Assembly: GCA_020432595.1 (NCBI GenBank)
Contig: JAGQGA010000434.1
Span: 1-5,027 of the forward strand
Origin: Anaerolineales bacterium
GTDB lineage: Bacteria > Chloroflexota > Anaerolineae > Promineifilales > Promineifilaceae
DNA length: 5,027 bases
Direction of reading: 5' to 3'
The notes beneath the pieces were generated by a model, which ran no database searches, was not told the DNA's origin, and saw nothing but the letters and a program-made list of their open reading frames with translations. Positions 1-5,027 of the stretch are shown here, one piece after another; within the stretch, counting starts at the first letter, position 1; every line of letters starts with the position of its first letter. The position numbers and the translations under genes are program-made.

Positions 1-301
1 AAAAATCGTGGAGGAAGTGGAACAGCAGCCGGCCGGAACCAGCCCCCAATTCCACAATATAAATCGGCTGCGTGGGGTCAAACGTGGGGTCGCCCGCCTG
101 CACCGCCGCCCAGCAGTCGCGTAGATAGCCAAACACGATGTCGCTGTAGGCACGGGCCATCACGGGATTGCAGCTAATGGCGTGGGGAACCACATCCTCT
201 TGCCACGCCTTCAGCCCGTTTTGCCGAAAATAGTGCCGCTGAATTTGCCACAAAATGGATTGCGACAGCCGCTGGTCGGCGGCAATGATCGTTTGCCCCA
301 C
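1..301 (-). CDS. SAM-dependent methyltransferase, N-terminal part (runs off the left edge)
   Basis: The reverse strand is open from a GTG at 301-299 to the window edge, giving 100 residues. Residues 81-90 read YIVELGAGSG: a hydrophobic beta strand followed by E/D-x-G-x-G-x-G, the class I SAM-binding motif I. This is followed by RLLFHFL, a typical helix start. The segment before it has the conserved look of a dedicated N-terminal region (LWQIQRHYF at 17-25, NGLKAW at 28-33, NPVMARAYSDIVFGYLRD at 45-62). I recognise this as a bacterial methyltransferase-like type but cannot name its substrate. The GTG was chosen because it lies 2 bases after the stop of the upstream permease gene and no ATG precedes the conserved block; a GGGGGCGAG run 9 or more bases upstream may serve as ribosome site. 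It is probably co-transcribed and translationally coupled with the permease. The catalytic C-terminal part is outside the window, so methyl transfer itself is inferred. Confidence 0.78.
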   Translation of the reverse strand, partial: MGQTIIAADQRLSQSILWQIQRHYFRQNGLKAWQEDVVPHAISCNPVMARAYSDIVFGYLRDCWAAVQAGDPTFDPTQPIYIVELGAGSGRLLFHFLHDF

Positions 302-303
302 GG

Positions 304-1203
304 CTACGCTCGCCCCCGCTGCTGGGCAATGGCAACGATGAGGATACCGAGCAGCACCAATGCCCCACCAATGAGACCCTGCAAAGACGGCCGTTCGCCA
401 AACAGCAGCACCGACCAGAGAATGGTCAGCACGGGGGTCATGGTCAGGACGATGGTGTGGATGCCGAGCCGCATTTGGCGCAGTGCCCAGTAATAGAGAA
501 TGCGGCTGACCACCACGTCTACCGTGCCGACAAGCAGCAACAGCAAAAAGACGGGCAGCGAGGGAGGTAGGGTCGCCTTGCCGCTGGCAAACATAAAGAT
601 GGCGAGAAAAACGGCCGTTGTTCCCACCCGGTACAAAAAGAAGTTGGCAAACTCAATGTTATCGCCATACCGCTTGACAACGGCGATGTGGAGCGAGTAG
701 CACGTGACCCCCGCCAGCACAAACAGCGACCCCAGCCGGAACACGTCGCCCGGCTGGAAACTGATGGTAAACGCGCCGATGATGCATAGCGCCGCTCCCA
801 GCAGTTCCTGCCGCGTCAGCGATTCGCGCAGCCAAAAGTAGCTGAGTGCTAGGGTGATGACGGTGGCAACCCGCCCCAGCAGCGAGGCGGTGCCAGCGTC
901 AATAAGAGAAACGGCCGTATAGCTAAACACCGTTGCCGCCGCCACCAAAAAGCCAATCGTGAGAAAAAACCACAAATGCTGCCGCAGCACCTGCCAGTTG
1001 ATGGCGCGGCGCAGCCCCAAAAAGAGGGTAATTTCGACGGTGGCAATGCCGAGGACAAAAAAGCTGGAGACAAAAGGAGACAAATAGGCAGCCAGCAAAC
1101 GGCCGAAGATCAGGTGAAAGCTATCAATGAGCAGCATAGCGGCAAGCACCGCCCATGTCTGCTGGGAAAGGGAAGTTGTGGGAACCACAGGTTGGTTTTG
1201 CAT
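304..1203 (-). CDS. EamA/DMT-superfamily permease (drug/metabolite transporter)
   Basis: A 299-residue inner-membrane protein with about ten hydrophobic helices arranged as two EamA repeats, roughly residues 15-150 and 157-292. This is the usual size and layout of the drug/metabolite transporter superfamily. Family-like features are the end of the first repeat (ASLLGRVATVITLALSYFWL then RE at 126-127, followed by a LLGAALCIIGAF helix) and the matching end of the second (TMTPVLTILWSVLLFGERPS near 254-273, followed by a G-rich last helix). Members usually export amino acids, nucleosides or other small metabolites; the substrate cannot be read from sequence. The ATG at 1203 is chosen over an in-frame ATG at 1392, because the longer form would add a hydrophilic tail antisense to the M81 gene and would run through the promoter. 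No Shine-Dalgarno is seen. It is followed after 2 bases by the methyltransferase gene and is divergent from the M81 gene. Confidence 0.9.
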   Translation of the reverse strand: MQNQPVVPTTSLSQQTWAVLAAMLLIDSFHLIFGRLLAAYLSPFVSSFFVLGIATVEITLFLGLRRAINWQVLRQHLWFFLTIGFLVAAATVFSYTAVSLIDAGTASLLGRVATVITLALSYFWLRESLTRQELLGAALCIIGAFTISFQPGDVFRLGSLFVLAGVTCYSLHIAVVKRYGDNIEFANFFLYRVGTTAVFLAIFMFASGKATLPPSLPVFLLLLLVGTVDVVVSRILYYWALRQMRLGIHTIVLTMTPVLTILWSVLLFGERPSLQGLIGGALVLLGILIVAIAQQRGRA

Positions 1204-1210
1204 AGGTGAG

Positions 1211-1239
1211 ATTATATCCTGCCATTTCTTATTTGTTGC
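1211..1239 (-). promoter_or_regulatory. Promoter of the DMT permease, probably giving a leaderless transcript
   Basis: On the minus strand a perfect TATAAT lies at 1216-1211. Only 7 bases (CTCACCT) separate it from the ATG at 1203, so transcription would start at or within a base or two of the start codon. A weak -35 candidate, GCAACA (1239-1234, 3 of 6 consensus bases), sits 17 bases upstream of the -10. The absence of any Shine-Dalgarno in the 7-base spacer fits translation of a leaderless mRNA. Confidence 0.6.
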
Positions 1240-1301
1240 ATCAAACTTATTAATCAGGAAAATCAGGCCTATCTGCGTCCCATTCTTAAAAGGAAACCAC
1301 C

Positions 1302-2771
1302 ATGCACGTTTTTGCCTGCGGTCTGATGACCGAAACCAATACTTTCGCCCCTTTCCCCACCGGCCTCGCCGACTACATCGTGCGGCGGCCAACCGACCCC
1401 GTTGTCAATCGCCAGGGCAGCGACTATGGCAACGCCATTGACGTCTGGTATCAGGAATGCCAAAAGCGCGGCTGGTCGTTTAGCATGGGGCTGTTTGCCT
1501 TTGCCCAACCGGCCGGCATCACCCCCCGCCCCGTCTACGAAGCCCTGCGTGATGAAATGCTGGCCGACCTGCAAGCCGCCATGCCGGTAGACATCGTGCT
1601 GCTCTCCCTTCATGGCTCCATGATTGCCGATGGCTATGACGACTGTGAAACCGACATGGTTGACCGCATCCGCCACATTGTTGGCCCCCACGTCCTCATT
1701 GGAGCCGAATTTGACCTGCACAGCGACCTTACCGACCAACTGATGGAACAAGCCGATGCCATCGTTCTCTACAAAGAGTACCCCCACACCGACATCGCCG
1801 ACCGCGCCGTGGATCTCTTCAACCTGATGGCCGATGCTTACGCAGGCAAAATCAAGCCGACGATGGCAAGCTTTGACTGCCGCATGTTGGGCATGTACCT
1901 CACCCCCCACCAGCCCATGCGCCGCTTTGTGGACGAGATGACCGCCCGCGAGGGACACGACGGCGTTCTCTCGCTCTCGCTATTCCACACCTTCCCCTGG
2001 GCCGATGTGCCTTCCGCTGGCGTAAAAATGCTGGCAATCACCGATAATGACCCGGTGCTGGCGCAGCAAGTGGCGGAGGAATTTGGGCGCAAATTTTTTA
2101 GCTTGCGCCACGCCCTGCTTTTTAACTCGCTGCCGATGAATGGGGCACTGGGCAAGGCACTGGCAAACCCCAACGGGCCGGTGGTGATTGCCGACCAAGC
2201 GGATAATGCTGGGGGCGGTGCGCCCAGCGATTCAACGTTTGTGCTGCGTGAACTGCTGCGGCGTGGGGTGGAAAAAACGGCCGTTGCGCTGCTTTGGGAT
2301 CCCATTGCCGTGCAGGTTGCCATTGCCGCCGGTGAAGGAGCCACGCTAGATTTGCGTTTGGGGGGCAAAATGGGGCCAATGTCGGGCGATCCGCTCGATT
2401 TGCGCGTCACTGTAACGAAGATTGTCACAGAAATGGTGCAAACTTGGCCGCAGGGCAACAACCCGCCGCTGGTCATTCCCCTGGGCGACAGCGTGGCACT
2501 GCACTGTCAGGGCATTGATATTGTGGTCAACAGTCGGCGGTCGCAGGTGTTTGGCCCCACCGCCTTTAGCAACGCCGGAATTGATCCGACCCAAAAGCGG
2601 CTGTTAATCGTTAAATCAACGCAACATTTTTATGCTGGCTTTGAACCCATCGCCTCCGAAATTATCTACATGTCGGCTCCGGGAGCCATTGCGCCCCGCT
2701 TTGCCGAAATTCCGTTTGCGCGAGTGGACAGGCGCAAATTCCCCTGGCTCGACGACCCTTTTGCAGATTAA
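1302..2771 (+). CDS. M81-family metallopeptidase (MlrC/microcystinase C-like)
   Basis: A full-length 489-residue cytosolic protein with no signal peptide. The N-terminal domain (about 1-285) carries the family hallmarks: ETNTF at 11-15, LLSLHGSM at 100-107, the acidic stretch DGYDDCETD at 110-118, FDLHSDL at 137-143, EYPHTD at 159-164 and FPWADVPSAG at 231-240. The C-terminal domain (about 290-480) opens with VVIADQADNAGGGAPSDST at 294-312, the signature of the MlrC C-terminal domain. The His and acidic residues in the N-terminal motifs are the likely zinc ligands. MlrC itself hydrolyses linearised microcystin and its tetrapeptide, but most relatives act on unknown small peptides or amide compounds, so a microcystin role should not be assumed. 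The start is supported by AAAAGGA at 1288-1294, 7 bases before the ATG. It is a single gene facing away from the DMT permease, with no peptide-ABC transporter beside it in this window. Confidence 0.93.
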   Translation: MHVFACGLMTETNTFAPFPTGLADYIVRRPTDPVVNRQGSDYGNAIDVWYQECQKRGWSFSMGLFAFAQPAGITPRPVYEALRDEMLADLQAAMPVDIVLLSLHGSMIADGYDDCETDMVDRIRHIVGPHVLIGAEFDLHSDLTDQLMEQADAIVLYKEYPHTDIADRAVDLFNLMADAYAGKIKPTMASFDCRMLGMYLTPHQPMRRFVDEMTAREGHDGVLSLSLFHTFPWADVPSAGVKMLAITDNDPVLAQQVAEEFGRKFFSLRHALLFNSLPMNGALGKALANPNGPVVIADQADNAGGGAPSDSTFVLRELLRRGVEKTAVALLWDPIAVQVAIAAGEGATLDLRLGGKMGPMSGDPLDLRVTVTKIVTEMVQTWPQGNNPPLVIPLGDSVALHCQGIDIVVNSRRSQVFGPTAFSNAGIDPTQKRLLIVKSTQHFYAGFEPIASEIIYMSAPGAIAPRFAEIPFARVDRRKFPWLDDPFAD

Positions 2772-2790
2772 GGCACAGCGTCAGGGGATA

Positions 2791-2864
2791 CATGCCATTC
2801 TTGTCAAAGCAGGAATGCAGTTTGATAGCGTATGGATACCCGCTTGCGCGGGTATGCCATTCTG
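2791..2864. repeat. REP/MITE-like intergenic element with two imperfect hairpins
   Basis: Hairpin 1 is CATTCTTG (2796-2803), loop TCAAAG, CAGGAATG (2810-2817), with one T/G wobble. Hairpin 2 is ATACCCGC (2836-2843), loop TTGC, GCGGGTAT (2848-2855), extended by ATGG (2832-2835) pairing with CCAT (2857-2860) around a bulged G. ATGCCATTCT occurs twice in direct orientation, at 2792-2801 and 2854-2863. The plus-strand translation contains VWIPACAGM, the string long known from spurious ORFs over dispersed palindromic repeats in many bacteria. It starts about 20 bases after the M81 stop and may reduce read-through into the MFS gene. That it is dispersed in this genome is inferred, since only one copy is visible here. 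Confidence 0.72.
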
Positions 2865-2891
2865 TTGGGCAATGCTTTGGGTCATCGCCTC

Positions 2892-2897
2892 TACAAT
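2892..2897 (+). promoter_or_regulatory. Possible -10 box of the MFS permease gene
   Basis: TACAAT (2892-2897) lies 33 bases before the MFS start codon, just after the REP-like element. No convincing -35 stands at the normal distance: TTGGGC at 2865-2870 would need a 21-base spacer. The call rests mainly on position and on the need for a promoter downstream of the hairpins. Confidence 0.25.
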
Positions 2898-2930
2898 AAC
2901 GCTTCCGGCAGGGACCGACCCAGCCCCAAC

Positions 2931-4175
2931 ATGAACCAAAAGCGCATCTTCCCGGTTATTGCTCTGTTGTTGGCGAATTCGCTGGCGGCTACGCTGGTGC
3001 TGCCCATTTTGCCGCTAGTGGCGGTGAGCCAGTTTGGGGCATCGGTATTTCAGGCATTGCTGCTGGAAACGTGTTACTACGGAGCCAAGCTGATTGCCGC
3101 ACCCATCCTTGGCCGCAGTTCTGACCGTCGCGGCCGCCGGCCGATTTTGCTCCTCAGCCAAACGGGAACGGTCATTGCCTTCACGCTGTTTGTGGTGGCG
3201 CATCCGGCCGGCCGCACCCTTCCCCCCATCTTGGGGCTAAACAGTGGGCTACTTATTTTGTATGCGGCGCGGCTGTTGGATGGGGTGACGGCCGGCAGCA
3301 GCACCGTTGCCAAGGCGTATGTGGCTGATGTTGTGCCGGAAAACGGCCGTTCTCAGGTCTTGGGCTGGATGTCAGCCACGCTTGGCATCGGGTTTATCTT
3401 TGGCCCCATCACCGGCGGGCTGCTCTCCGCCCAGTTTGGGCTACTGGCTCCCTTCGTGGCGGCAAGCACCCTCACTTTTGCCGCCCTTGTAGGCAGCACG
3501 CTCATCTTGCAGGAATCATTGCAACCAAGAACAGCAGCACACAAACAAGCCACCACAACAGCCAAGCTCTCGCTGCCCCACATCTTCCAACAAACCATTT
3601 TTGTCCGCATAACCGCGATGGGGTTTCTGGCAACCCTCTGCTTTTCCGCCATCTCAGCCATTTTTGTCCTCTACATCAACGCCATCTTTTTTACGGATGC
3701 AGCCGATTTGTCTGCGGCCAGCCGTTTTGCCGGTCTCGCCTTCACCCTCATTGGCATAACGCTGGCCGTTACCCAAATTTTTCTCATTAAGCCGCTGGTC
3801 AAAAAATATGGAGAGACGGCTGTCGTACAATTCAGTCAGATCAGCATGGTCGCTACCTTTGCAGCCATCCCATTTGTTACAAACCGCACACTTTTCTTGC
3901 TGCTGGCTATTCCGTTTGTGTTTGTCTATGGCCTGCTGGAACCAAATTTACAGGCTATTGTCTCCCGGACTGATGACAACATTCGTGGGCAACTGTTTGG
4001 GCTATACCAATCTACGCTGAGTGGAGCCGATCTGCTGGGGCCTGTTTGGGTAGCCCTCGCTTTCGAGTCCATCAGCCCGCAGTCCGTTTGGTGGCTGTCG
4101 GCAGTTCTGATGTTCCTGGGTTTTGCCATCTCGCTCACTTTTCGCGGCCGTTCTCGGCTATCGCCGTCTCGCTAA
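2931..4175 (+). CDS. MFS efflux permease, DHA1/TetA-like
   Basis: A 414-residue protein with about twelve hydrophobic helices, the normal size for 12-TM major facilitator antiporters. Motif A is clear between TM2 and TM3 (GRSSDRRGRRP, 61-71), the form typical of TetA-type proton antiporters. An arginine-containing TM4 start (AARLLDGVTAGSS, 112-124) and motif C in TM5 (GIGFIFGPITGG, 152-163) identify an exporter of the drug:H+ antiporter kind. A hydrophilic, positively charged central loop (about 195-217) divides the two six-helix halves. The substrate is unknown; similarity to tetracycline pumps does not show resistance. The ATG at 2931 is preferred over an in-frame ATG at 2832, because the longer version would begin inside the repeat hairpin and add a 33-residue hydrophilic leader before TM1. 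The only ribosome-site candidate, AGGGA at 2910-2914, is 16 bases away, so initiation may be weak. It points toward the diterpene-synthase-like gene 218 bases downstream, but co-transcription is not shown. Confidence 0.9.
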   Translation: MNQKRIFPVIALLLANSLAATLVLPILPLVAVSQFGASVFQALLLETCYYGAKLIAAPILGRSSDRRGRRPILLLSQTGTVIAFTLFVVAHPAGRTLPPILGLNSGLLILYAARLLDGVTAGSSTVAKAYVADVVPENGRSQVLGWMSATLGIGFIFGPITGGLLSAQFGLLAPFVAASTLTFAALVGSTLILQESLQPRTAAHKQATTTAKLSLPHIFQQTIFVRITAMGFLATLCFSAISAIFVLYINAIFFTDAADLSAASRFAGLAFTLIGITLAVTQIFLIKPLVKKYGETAVVQFSQISMVATFAAIPFVTNRTLFLLLAIPFVFVYGLLEPNLQAIVSRTDDNIRGQLFGLYQSTLSGADLLGPVWVALAFESISPQSVWWLSAVLMFLGFAISLTFRGRSRLSPSR

Positions 4176-4192
4176 CTGGCTGGGGTTTAATA

Positions 4193-4225
4193 CCGGTGTA
4201 GCTGACAATTGGAAAAACACACCGG
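4193..4225 (+). terminator. Weak hairpin after the MFS gene, possible terminator
   Basis: CCGGTGT (4193-4199) and ACACCGG (4219-4225) form a perfect 7-bp stem with a long 19-base loop, 17 bases after the MFS stop. The following sequence is pyrimidine-rich (TCTTCTTCCCC) but has no clean T run, so intrinsic termination here is uncertain. It is the only candidate visible between the two genes. Confidence 0.28.
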
Positions 4226-4315
4226 GACATCTTCTTCCCCATCCGTTCCCGGCAAACGCCTGAACTGTCAGAAAATCTAAATATTTCTAAACAAAAATCC
4301 CCTTTTAACGTCCTC

Positions 4316-4335
4316 TGTAACATTCGCTTGTTATA
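4316..4335. promoter_or_regulatory. Dyad overlapping the -10 box, possible operator
   Basis: TGTAACA (4316-4322), a 6-base spacer, then TGTTATA (4329-4335) form an inverted repeat with 6 of 7 positions paired. The right arm covers the TG and the first bases of the -10 element, so a dimeric repressor bound here would block RNA polymerase. Dyads of this TGTNA...TNACA look are typical of several helix-turn-helix regulator families. No cognate regulator is present in the window, and a short AT-rich dyad can arise by chance. Confidence 0.28.
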
Positions 4336-4337
4336 AA
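4329..4337 (+). promoter_or_regulatory. Extended -10 promoter of the diterpene-synthase-like gene
   Basis: TG (4329-4330), one base, then TATAAA (4332-4337) fits an extended -10 element, which needs little -35 help; indeed no good -35 is found at the standard distance. It would start transcription near 4344 and give a leader of about 50 bases that includes the strong ribosome site at 4381-4386. It sits in an AT-rich stretch (about 4270-4340), in contrast to the flanking genes. Confidence 0.42.
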
Positions 4338-4358
4338 CAGTACCAAAGTAGTAGGTGC

Positions 4359-4397
4359 ATGAATAGATTAGAAGAATGCAGAGGGACTAGAACATGA
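4359..4397 (+). CDS. Possible 12-residue upstream ORF overlapping the next start codon
   Basis: An ATG at 4359 opens a 12-codon frame (MNRLEECRGTRT) whose TGA (4395-4397) overlaps the ATG of the downstream gene as ATGA. It would lie within the predicted leader mRNA, and its 3' half contains the ribosome site of the next gene, the geometry of translational coupling. Its own ribosome site is poor (AGG at 4353-4355, only 3 bases before the ATG). It may be chance. Confidence 0.2.
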   Translation: MNRLEECRGTRT

Positions 4398-5027
4398 ACA
4401 TTACAGAATTCCAAACATTAAACAGTACAAAGGTAACTCAGATTGTGCAAGACCATGGCATCCAAGTGTGTGGTTTTACCTTTAACGGCACGCGCCGATG
4501 GTTTAAGTTTGAATACCCAACACAGAAGCATGACCTCCGTGCTTACATTCAGGCATTGTCTACTCGAGTTATCGAGGTCTGCCAGATGCTTTTTGACCAC
4601 GGCATTAACACGCTTGTTCTGCCAGTGATTAGCCCCCACGTGCTAAATAAACGGGATGAGGCGTACCGGCAAATGGCGACGCAGGCACTCATGCTGCTGG
4701 TGGCTGATCCTCGGTTTTTGCAGTTTTATGAGCAGTATAACGTGGGGGTGCGAATTTATGGGGATTATGAAAGTTATTTGGAGGAGGAAACGGCCGTTAA
4801 TCTCTCCCAACACCTTGCCACCCTCAACCAAACACCCACCACCCGGCGCATCTTTTGGGGCATCTGCGCCCACGATGCCACCGAAACCATCACCAACCTG
4901 ACCATACAGCACTTTCAGGAACACGGGCAGGCGCCCACCAAGGCTGATCTCATCAAAAAATATTACGGTGACGACATCGCCGCGCTCGATCTCTACATCG
5001 GCTCCTCCAAAACTCAAGCCATTGACA
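4394..5027 (+). CDS. Rv3378c-like diterpene synthase / tuberculosinyl-transferase family protein (runs off the right edge)
   Basis: Open for 211 residues to the window edge. The family prototype, M. tuberculosis Rv3378c, is about 296 residues and uses a cis-prenyltransferase fold to turn tuberculosinyl diphosphate into tuberculosinol or to transfer the group to adenosine. Compared with that protein as I remember it, matching blocks occur in order: GFTFNGTRRWF (27-37; VFPFDGTRRWF there), MLFDHGI (65-71), FYEQYNVGVRIYGDY (111-125), RRIFWGICAHDATET (151-165), HGQAPTKADLIKKYYG (177-192) and ALDLYIGSSK (197-206). Tyr51 and Tyr91 align with Tyr51 and Tyr90 of Rv3378c. The arginine-rich RTSGE/RxSNF segment of true undecaprenyl diphosphate synthases is absent, which argues against a polyprenyl chain-elongation role. 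The oddity is Asn31 in place of the catalytic Asp34. The start is well supported by GAGGGA (4381-4386), 7 bases upstream. Product and substrate are inferred; the C-terminus is not seen. Confidence 0.8.
   Translation, partial: MNITEFQTLNSTKVTQIVQDHGIQVCGFTFNGTRRWFKFEYPTQKHDLRAYIQALSTRVIEVCQMLFDHGINTLVLPVISPHVLNKRDEAYRQMATQALMLLVADPRFLQFYEQYNVGVRIYGDYESYLEEETAVNLSQHLATLNQTPTTRRIFWGICAHDATETITNLTIQHFQEHGQAPTKADLIKKYYGDDIAALDLYIGSSKTQAID

Larger units (their letters stand above)
387..4797. repeat. Dispersed palindromic octamer ACGGCCGT (HIP1-like signature)
   Basis: Exact ACGGCCGT occurs at 387, 611, 911, 2277, 3343 and 4790. Four of these extend to the decamer AACGGCCGTT (610, 2276, 3342, 4789). 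The core CGGCCG occurs 15 times in total, the others starting at 30, 1100, 1510, 3131, 3138, 3205, 3209, 3289 and 4145. All lie inside genes. They are read as Thr-Ala-Val, Asn-Gly-Arg or Glu-Arg-Pro depending on frame, so the word is kept at DNA level and not by one peptide motif. The span given covers first to last exact octamer; it is a word family, not one continuous repeat. Confidence 0.75.

Noticed and set aside
182..493. Plus-strand frame of 103 codons opposite the methyltransferase/permease junction
   Set aside because: Met/Pro/Arg-rich translation with no domain; both genes on the minus strand are well supported here.
1204..1392. 63-residue N-terminal extension of the DMT permease
   Set aside because: It would overlap the start of the divergent M81 gene and include the promoter; the extra residues are basic and show no helix that fits the EamA layout.
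1269..1958. Long minus-strand open frame (229 codons) antisense to the M81 gene
   Set aside because: It is a composition shadow: the opposite strand encodes a clear M81 protein with all family motifs, and this product is a low-complexity Gly/Val/His-rich sequence with no recognisable domain.
1838..2476. Minus-strand open frame of 212 codons antisense to the M81 gene
   Set aside because: Ser/Pro/Ala-rich product with no domain, lying opposite conserved M81 C-terminal motifs; a shadow frame.
1302..2771. Possible microcystin-degradation (mlr) cluster
   Set aside because: Only an MlrC-type gene is present, with no MlrA, MlrB or MlrD relative recognised nearby; M81 proteins are common in bacteria without this pathway.
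2832..2930. N-terminal extension of the MFS permease starting at ATG 2832
   Set aside because: The start lies inside the repeat hairpin and the 33 added residues are hydrophilic and unlike MFS N-termini, while the ATG at 2931 leads straight into TM1.
2632..2934. Plus-strand frame of 100 codons containing VWIPACAGM
   Set aside because: Its 5' half overlaps the M81 gene out of frame and the rest reads through the repeat element; VWIPACAGM is a known false-gene signature of dispersed palindromes.
3130..3214. Dense cluster of CGGCCG words and a GCGGCCGC octamer inside the MFS gene
   Set aside because: Partly explained by codons for the Arg/Gly-rich motif A and an Ala-Gly-Arg stretch; I treat it as part of the genome-wide word bias rather than as a separate element.
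4643..5017. Minus-strand frame of 124 codons opposite the last gene
   Set aside because: Antisense to strongly conserved family motifs of the diterpene-synthase-like protein; the product shows no domain.

Overview
The window looks like about 5 kb of an ordinary bacterial chromosome with moderate G+C (roughly 55% by eye). A Chloroflexota (Anaerolineae/Ardenticatenia-like) source is my best guess, held with modest confidence. It rests on two points: the heavy use of a CGGCCG-centred palindrome, and a gene resembling the Rv3378c/kolavelool-synthase family, which is known from Mycobacterium tuberculosis and from the Chloroflexota genus Herpetosiphon. I see no rRNA, tRNA, CRISPR array, transposase or phage gene.

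Left part (1-1203, minus strand): a two-gene unit. A ten-helix EamA/DMT permease (304-1203) comes first. Two bases after its stop comes a SAM-dependent methyltransferase that starts at a GTG (301) and runs off the left edge. The permease has a TATAAT box only 7 bases before its ATG, so its mRNA is probably leaderless.

Middle (1302-2771, plus strand): a complete M81-family (MlrC-like) metallopeptidase, divergent from the permease across a 98-base gap. That gap also contains a tandem pair of AATCAGG (1252-1258 and 1261-1267). After it, a 159-base gap carries a REP/MITE-like element made of two imperfect hairpins. Read as protein, this element gives the well-known spurious string VWIPACAGM.

Right part (2931-5027, plus strand): a complete MFS drug/metabolite efflux permease (2931-4175). 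A 218-base, relatively AT-rich gap follows, holding a weak hairpin, an extended -10 promoter overlapped by a dyad, and a 12-codon upstream ORF. The last gene (4394 to the right edge) is the most notable one. Its first 211 residues follow the tuberculosinol synthase/tuberculosinyl-adenosine transferase family (a cis-prenyltransferase fold recruited as a diterpene synthase) almost motif for motif, but the catalytic Asp of the family's DGTRRW motif is Asn. The window may therefore touch the edge of a diterpenoid locus, and the sequence to the right would decide that.

Across all the genes, the palindrome ACGGCCGT (core CGGCCG) recurs in all three reading phases, far above chance. It behaves like a genome-wide HIP1-type DNA signature.
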